A stretch of 64,000 nucleotides of DNA, taken from contig CM044322.1 of assembly GCA_024291935.2 (NCBI GenBank), positions 71,415,405 through 71,479,404 on the forward strand, in the 5' to 3' direction. The translations under genes were made by a program, and so were the position numbers. How positions within the stretch are numbered: the stretch's first letter is position 1; every line of letters begins with the position of its first letter. The notes below the pieces were generated by a model, which saw only the letters and a program-made list of their open reading frames with translations, had not been told where the DNA came from and searched no databases. Positions 24,521 to 64,000 of this stretch are shown in pieces. Origin of the DNA: Okapia johnstoni (lineage: Eukaryota > Chordata > Mammalia > Artiodactyla > Giraffidae).

Positions 24521-24940
24521 TGGGGCTTTCTTCTCTTTCCTCCTAGGGCTAACTTTGGAGTCCTCTGAGAAATCAATAGGGACTGAAGGGAATCAATAGG
24601 TCAGAGTCAAAGAATCCCAGGGCTGGAAGGCATTTTGTGTGGTGGTCTTGTCCATTTGCCCATCTGCATTTATAGATGCTTAATCTGGTCCTATTAGTTG
24701 ATGCCCAGTCCTTCCTTTGAAGGATCCTCAAGGAAGGATCCATCTGTATCCTGACCACCCATCTCCATGTCTTAAAATTTTTACCATCAGAAAGCTCTAC
24801 CCTTATGTCCCAGTTCAGGAGCATTTTTTCTCAGTGTAAATGAGGTGATATTGGAACTTGAGCTTAGTTGGGAGGTAACAGAATCATACACATTTAATTT
24901 TGAATAAATATTTTAAGACGATATTTGAGGTATATATAAG

Positions 24941-25155
24941 TTGCTTCCCAAGTGGCGCTAGTGGTAAAGAACATGCCTGCCAATGCAGGAGACATGGGTT
25001 CGATCCCTGGGTCAGAAAGGTCCCTTGGAAGAGGACATGGCAACCCACTCCAGTATTCTTGCCTGGAGAATCCCTTGGACAGAGGAGCCTGGTGGGCTAC
25101 AGCTGATAGGGTTGCAAAGAATCAGACATGATGAAGGGACTTAGCACATTGAGAA
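24941..25155 (+). mobile_element. Bov-tA SINE
   Basis: Full-length Bov-tA with tRNA-Glu-like head (B box GGTTCGATCCC near 24998) followed by the Bov-A unit. It is not a working tRNA gene because the 3' half of the cloverleaf is absent. Confidence 0.85.
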
Positions 25156-25179
25156 CATGAAGATAGGGCCCTTAATTCA

Positions 25180-26060
25180 ACCTGGGGGTCCAGAGAAGGC
25201 TTCCTGAAGAACTTGATGTCTGAGCAAAGTCAGAGCAGTTAGAAACAAATAGGCGAAGAACACTGGCAGTTGGGAATGGTGTCCCGGAGCAGGAAGATAC
25301 TGCATAAAATCACAGAGGTATCAAATAGGTAGTAATGAATGGTTGGAGATGGGAGGGAGATATGGGCTGGTGATAAAAGCCTTGTAAAGGAATCAAATAG
25401 AGAGCCTTTGAAGGGGTTTAAACAGAGAGTGAGATGATCAGATTTACGCTTTAGAAAGAGCCCTTGAGTCACTTTGGGGAGCAAGCTTTAAAGAGGGAAA
25501 GATTAGGAGGAAGGACTGTTAGAAGGCTATTATGATAGACCAAGTGAGGGAAGATATGGGTCTAATTAGGGCGGCAGCAGTTAAGATAAAAGGAAGGGCT
25601 AGATTTGGGAAGAATTCAGAGGACAGGCCTTGGTGATTGGATAGTGGGTAAAAGGAAGCAGGGATCCAGGATGACTGTCAGCTGCCTAGCCTGGGTAACT
25701 GGATGGTGCTGTTCACTGCGATGGGGAACCAGGAGGGAGAAGGTTGTTGGAAGGAAGTGAGAATGTGAGTGTTCATTTTGGGCATCTGGAGTTGAGATAT
25801 GGGTGGCCGTATTGACTTGAGGGGAGAGAGACACATTTGGGATCATCAGCACGCACCTTGTATGAGTGGGGGAACAAACTGAGACTGCCCACGGCGGGTG
25901 TCATGCCGACTGAGGCTGAGAATGGAGTCCCGAGCCTATGCCAGCATTTCAGGGGTGGACACAGGAAGAGGACAACGGTGGAAGTGGAGAGCAAGAAAGA
26001 GAGTGTCGTGGGAGCCAGCGAGTAGAGGGTATAGGGAAGAAGGGAATGGTCTGAGAGCCA
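25180..26060. repeat. Probable ancient interspersed repeat, class uncertain
   Basis: The purine-rich text with phrases such as 'gggatcatcagcacgcacc' and 'atctggagttgagatatggg' resembles a widely dispersed old mammalian repeat. It is too diverged to name with confidence. Confidence 0.35.
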
Positions 26061-26700
26061 CGTGCAGCAGCAGTGTCTGGGCAGATAGAAACATCTGTGG
26101 AACTGGGTAGTCTGGGCATTGTTGCTGGGGCATTCTAGTGGAATGTTGGGGGTAAAGTGAGGTGACAGTGAGTTGAGGAGTAAATAATGGAGAACTGAGA
26201 AACGCCATGTGTCTTCTGCTCTTGGCTGGGAAGGGAAGGAAGAACTGAGAGGGTGTGAGCTGAAGGACAGGAAGTCAAGGTGACTAGGGTGTGTGTAGGG
26301 TTCTGTTTTTTGTTTCTTCTTTTTCCTTTCTAAGGCCAGAAGAAGCTTGAACATGTTTATGTGCTGAAGGGAGCGAGCCAGTTAAGGAGAAGAGGTGAAA
26401 GTCCAGGAGAGGGGAGGGAGCTTGTGGAGCCTCGTGTGGAGGAGACCCAGTGGTGGGGCGAATGCCCAGGAGGCTTCTAAGTCAACAGGAGGGGGACTGC
26501 TTCCCCAGAGGCCAACGGAAGAAAAGGAGGCTGAATGCAGGCATGGATCAGTTAGTTAGTGGGCAAGAGAGGCAAGAAGTTGAGAGACATTATTTCCAGC
26601 GGCCTCAGTTTCTCTCTTCACAGTGGTGCCTGGCCAAGCCATCTTACTACTATGCTTGTTCCAGCTTGGGGCTAAAAATACAGCCATTCTCTGGATTAAA

Positions 26701-26832
26701 CCTGGAGGAGGGCATGGCAACCCACTCCAGTATTCTTGCCTGGAGAATCCCCATGGACAGAGGAGCCTGGCTGGCTACAGTCCTTGGGGTCATAAAGAGT
26801 TGGACATGACTGAGCGACTAAGCACAGCACAA
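26701..26832 (+). mobile_element. Bov-A-type SINE monomer
   Basis: Starts CCTGGAGGAGGGCATGGC and ends with a CAGCACA-type tail. No clear flanking duplication. Confidence 0.8.
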
Positions 26833-27209
26833 GCTCAGTTCAGCTTTGAGCGTTTATCTCTTGTCTCCTATCAAAAGCACTGGGCCTCCTTTTCCTGGGT
26901 CCAGTGTCCCGTCTCTGGGCAGCCAAGTTCTGTGTATCTCCATCTGCTCATCCAATTCCTTGGAATTTTAAATAGCAGGACTGTCTCTTTTCCTCTGTGG
27001 ATAAGAAGTCATCTATAAGGAGATGTTGAAAGGTGGAGAATCGCAAGAGACAGAGGAAACAGCAGAGCCAGAACTGGGCTTGGGCTATTCCATTTTTGGG
27101 GAAATACATTCTAAGACTCATGGAGCCAGCCTTCCTAAGGGATGCTCCAGGATCTGGGAAGGGACCACATGTGAAGGATGCTCTTGCCCTAACTCATTTG
27201 GAGTCTGAT

Positions 27210-27518
27210 GTAACTTACTACCGGAGAAGGCAATGGCACCCCACTCCAGTACTCTTGCCTGGAAAATCCCATGGACAGAGGAGCCTGGTAGGCTACAGTC
27301 CATGGGGTCGCTAAGAGTCGGACACGACTGAGCGACTTCACTTTCACTTTTCCCTTTCATGCACTGGAGAAGGAAATGGCAATCCACTCCAGTATTCTTG
27401 CCTGGAGAATCCCAGGGACGGTGGAGCCTGATGGGCTGCCGTCTATGGGGTCGCACAGAGTCGGACACGACTGAAGCGACTTAGCAGCAGCAGCAGCAGC
27501 AGCAGTAACTTACTACCG
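27210..27518 (+). mobile_element. Bov-A2 dimeric SINE with 14-bp target-site duplication
   Basis: Two Bov-A monomers (27224-27504) end in a (CAG)n tail. The perfect direct repeat GTAACTTACTACCG lies at 27210-27223 and 27505-27518. It is highly similar to the dimers at 473-740 and 43643-43916. Confidence 0.92.
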
Positions 27519-27740
27519 TGAATCTGTCTGAACTTTTTCCCTATTGATGTTTTCAATTTTCTTATCATGAAGACATGCTTCATATGTTTGTAACTTTCTG
27601 GGCAAAGCAGTACAATAAAATGAAGGATTTTTGATAATTTTAGAAATGGTGTACTCAGCTGCTGGTGAGAAGCATCAGAAGTGACTTACTTCACACTCAG
27701 CTGTCCCAACCTAATCTGAAACACACATACACACACAGGT

Positions 27741-27910
27741 CTGTGGTTCTCAGCTTCGGCTACAGTCTAGAGTCTCCTAGGGAGTTTTTAAAAATACCAC
27801 TGCCTTATTGCAGACCAATTAAATCAGAACCTCTTGAGAGTACCTGGGCTTCAGTACTTTTAAAAATTCCCCCAGTGTTTCTAATATGCAGCCAGGGTTG
27901 AGAACCACTG
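27741..27910 (+). mobile_element. MER5A-like non-autonomous hAT DNA transposon
   Basis: The 170-bp element has imperfect terminal inverted repeats: CTGTGGTTCTCAGC at the left end and the complement of GTTGAGAACCACTG at the right. The interior contains the near-palindromic 'gcagaccaattaaatcagaa' segment diagnostic of MER5. The family is about 190 bp long and predates placental radiation. Confidence 0.8.
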
Positions 27911-28033
27911 GGCCAGGCTAACCTTGTCATTGCAACCATGTCTTCATGCTGTTTCATCTCACGGCTCCTGAAGAAGGATGCCAGCACTGGAGTAAATGAA
28001 CGGGGGCTGCTCACGGCAGAGACAGCTGGCCAG

Positions 28034-28057
28034 GCGCGCGCGCGCGCGTGTGTGTGA
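28034..28057. repeat. CG/TG alternating microsatellite
   Basis: A run of GC steps followed by about five TG steps forms an alternating purine-pyrimidine tract, a smaller relative of the one at 19247. Confidence 0.9.
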
Positions 28058-28229
28058 TCTTCCTGTCTGTTTCCTAAGGGCTGAGGGAAATCAAGATTTT
28101 GGCACACCTTCCCTTCGTCAGGCACCCGGGTCTTACCTGTTGGCAAGTTTTGTTTTATTGCTTGTATTGATGTATTTTGGGAGGATCTCAGTGCAGTCTG
28201 ACTAGTTGTTTCATAGGGCTTTATTGTAC

Positions 28230-29010
28230 TTTTCATTATAGATTTATTGAAGTATAATTGACATATAGTAAATTGTACATATTTAAAGTGTGCAACTTCA
28301 TAAATTTTGGCATACATATATAAGGCCAGCGGTAAAGAATCTGCCTGCCAAAGCAGGAGACACAGGTTCGATTCCTGGGTCAGGAAGATCCCCGGAAGAA
28401 GGGAATGGCCACCCACTCCAGTATTCTTGCCTGGAGAATTCCATGGACAGAGGAGCCTGGCAGGCCACTGTCCATGGGGTCACAAAGAGTCCGCACAACT
28501 GAGCAACTAACGGTTGCCCTTTCACTACAGATTAGTTTTCATTTTCCAGAATCTTAGATAAATGGAATACTAAATACTCATAATCTTTTGTCTGACTTCT
28601 TTTTCTCAGCATAGTTATTTTGAGATTCATCCATGTTATTGCATGTATCAATAATTAATTCCTTTTTGTTGCTGAGTAGTATTCAGTTGTGTGGACGTAT
28701 CACTTTTTTTAATCCACTCGCCTGCTGATGGACATTGGGTTGTCTCCAGGTTTTGATACATCTGTTAATCCCGAGCTCCTCAGCCTTCCCCACCCCCCGC
28801 CCCCTTGGCAACCACAAGTCTGTTTTCTGTGTCTGTGTTTCTGTGTCTGTCTCATAATATGTTCATTTGTGTCATATTTTAGACTCCACATGTAAGTGAT
28901 ATCATTATGGAATTTGTCTTTCTCTGACTTACTTCACTTAGTATGATCATCTCTAGGTCCATTCATGTTGGAGAGCTGTCCTCTTTAAATTGACTGAAGA
29001 GCCCTTGTCT
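28230..29010 (-). mobile_element. Old L1 3' UTR fragments, antisense, split by a SINE
   Basis: 28240-28320 ('ttattgaagtataattgaca') and 28513-28745 ('gagattcatccatgttattg') are parts of an antisense L1 that continues across the SINE at 28321-28512. A second antisense L1 3' UTR ('ccattcatgttggagagctg') covers about 28780-29010. Confidence 0.65.
28321..28512 (+). mobile_element. Bov-tA SINE nested in antisense L1
   Basis: The tRNA-like head includes GGTTCGATTCC, followed by a Bov-A unit and GAGCAACTAAC end. Confidence 0.85.
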
Positions 29011-29310
29011 CTATCTTTTCATCTTTGCTGATGCAAGGTGCCTCCTTCTTTCCTTGGGGTACCTGTGAGCGAGGTGAGGCTGGGATTTAGGGACCAGAGA
29101 TAGAGACATGTATGGATGAATGGAAGGGTGGATGGGTATAATAGATAGATAAAGTCCTGGTGTCTATTTTTTCCTCCATCTTTCTGTTTCTTTCCATCTG
29201 TTGTAGGCACTCAAGAAACAGGCAGTGGCCCCGATTCTATCACCCAATCAGATTACTGACACATCTCTTTTTGAGACTGAATGACTGATATTTTTACCCC
29301 TTCCTTACAG

Positions 29311-29397
29311 GTGCCCAAACACCATGCCACAAGCCTGCAGACTGACATTGCCATGAAGTAGAAGACTTCCTTGTCTTCCCTGTCCCCCATCCTCACC
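29311..29397 (+). other. PIK3C2B: PIK3C2B exon 2, 5' UTR part with two short uORFs
   Basis: The exon begins after the acceptor TTCCTTACAG. Before the main start, uORF1 (29324-29356, ten codons plus TGA, A at -3) overlaps uORF2 (29353-29361, ATG AAG TAG) through a shared ATGA. The main ATG follows 36 nt after the uORF2 stop. This could reduce or tune translation; that effect is inferred. Confidence 0.8.

Positions 29398-64000
<34,603 letters not shown>

Larger units (their letters stand above)
10641..29310 (+). other. PIK3C2B: PIK3C2B intron 1 (18.7 kb)
   Basis: The intron runs from GTAAGG at 10641 to TTCCTTACAG at 29310. It has no second gene. Its contents are the SINE, LINE, MER5A and microsatellite copies listed separately, plus unique DNA. 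The first few kilobases remain fairly GC-rich and could hold intronic regulatory elements, but no specific site is clear. Frames of up to 193 codons inside it lack domains and are not supported. Confidence 0.8.

Noticed and set aside
24941..25155. tRNA-like head with a good B box
   Set aside because: It belongs to a Bov-tA SINE. The cloverleaf is incomplete and followed by the Bov-A body. The same applies to the heads at 16357, 28321, 37050, 37281 and 51625.
25773..26354. 193-codon minus-strand frame
   Set aside because: Lies over what looks like an old interspersed repeat and shows no domain.
29371..29397. In-frame TTG extension upstream of the PIK3C2B ATG
   Set aside because: TTG is not a normal eukaryotic start, and the family protein begins at the ATG at 29398.

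Overview
The window is nuclear DNA of a ruminant, almost certainly a bovid. It carries repeats found only in that group: BovB LINE fragments, tRNA-Glu-derived Bov-tA SINEs, dimeric Bov-A2 SINEs and short L1-BT 3' ends, many with readable target-site duplications. Sequence alone does not separate cattle from yak, bison, sheep or goat. The window holds one protein-coding gene with classic spliced exons, plus two nuclear tRNA genes.

Layout. Positions 1-3350 are repeats: antisense BovB, a Bov-A2 dimer, old L1 with nested insertions. Positions 3350-9600 are mostly unique intergenic DNA. They contain two identical tRNA-Lys(UUU) genes facing each other (4124-4196 plus, 4464-4536 minus). Positions 9600-10900 form the promoter CpG island, with an octamer/GC/CCAAT cluster, tandem GC boxes and a first exon ending at a clean splice donor (10640). 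From there to the right edge runs PIK3C2B on the plus strand (class II phosphoinositide 3-kinase C2-beta). It has an 18.7 kb first intron and 23 coding exons (exons 2-24) between 29398 and 63705.

I placed every exon edge by matching translated segments to the PI3K-C2-beta family and requiring AG/GT boundaries and a continuous phase. The joined frame is open for 3686 nt (about 1228 codons, roughly three quarters of the protein). It covers the N-terminal proline-rich region, Ras-binding domain, PI3K-type C2, helical domain and the kinase domain through the ATP-binding Lys, the catalytic DRHN loop and the DFG motif. The window ends in intron 24. The rest of the kinase lobe and the PX and C-terminal C2 domains lie outside.

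I found no unknown coding system. The points worth a second look are structural or regulatory: the convergent identical tRNA pair, an inverted SINE pair next to exon 6, a non-consensus exon 6 donor, overlapping uORFs before the start codon, a defective antisense L1 between two kinase exons, Z-DNA-type tracts, a G-rich minisatellite and several tandem duplications inside introns. Comparisons with human gene structure or synteny are from memory, not from a search.
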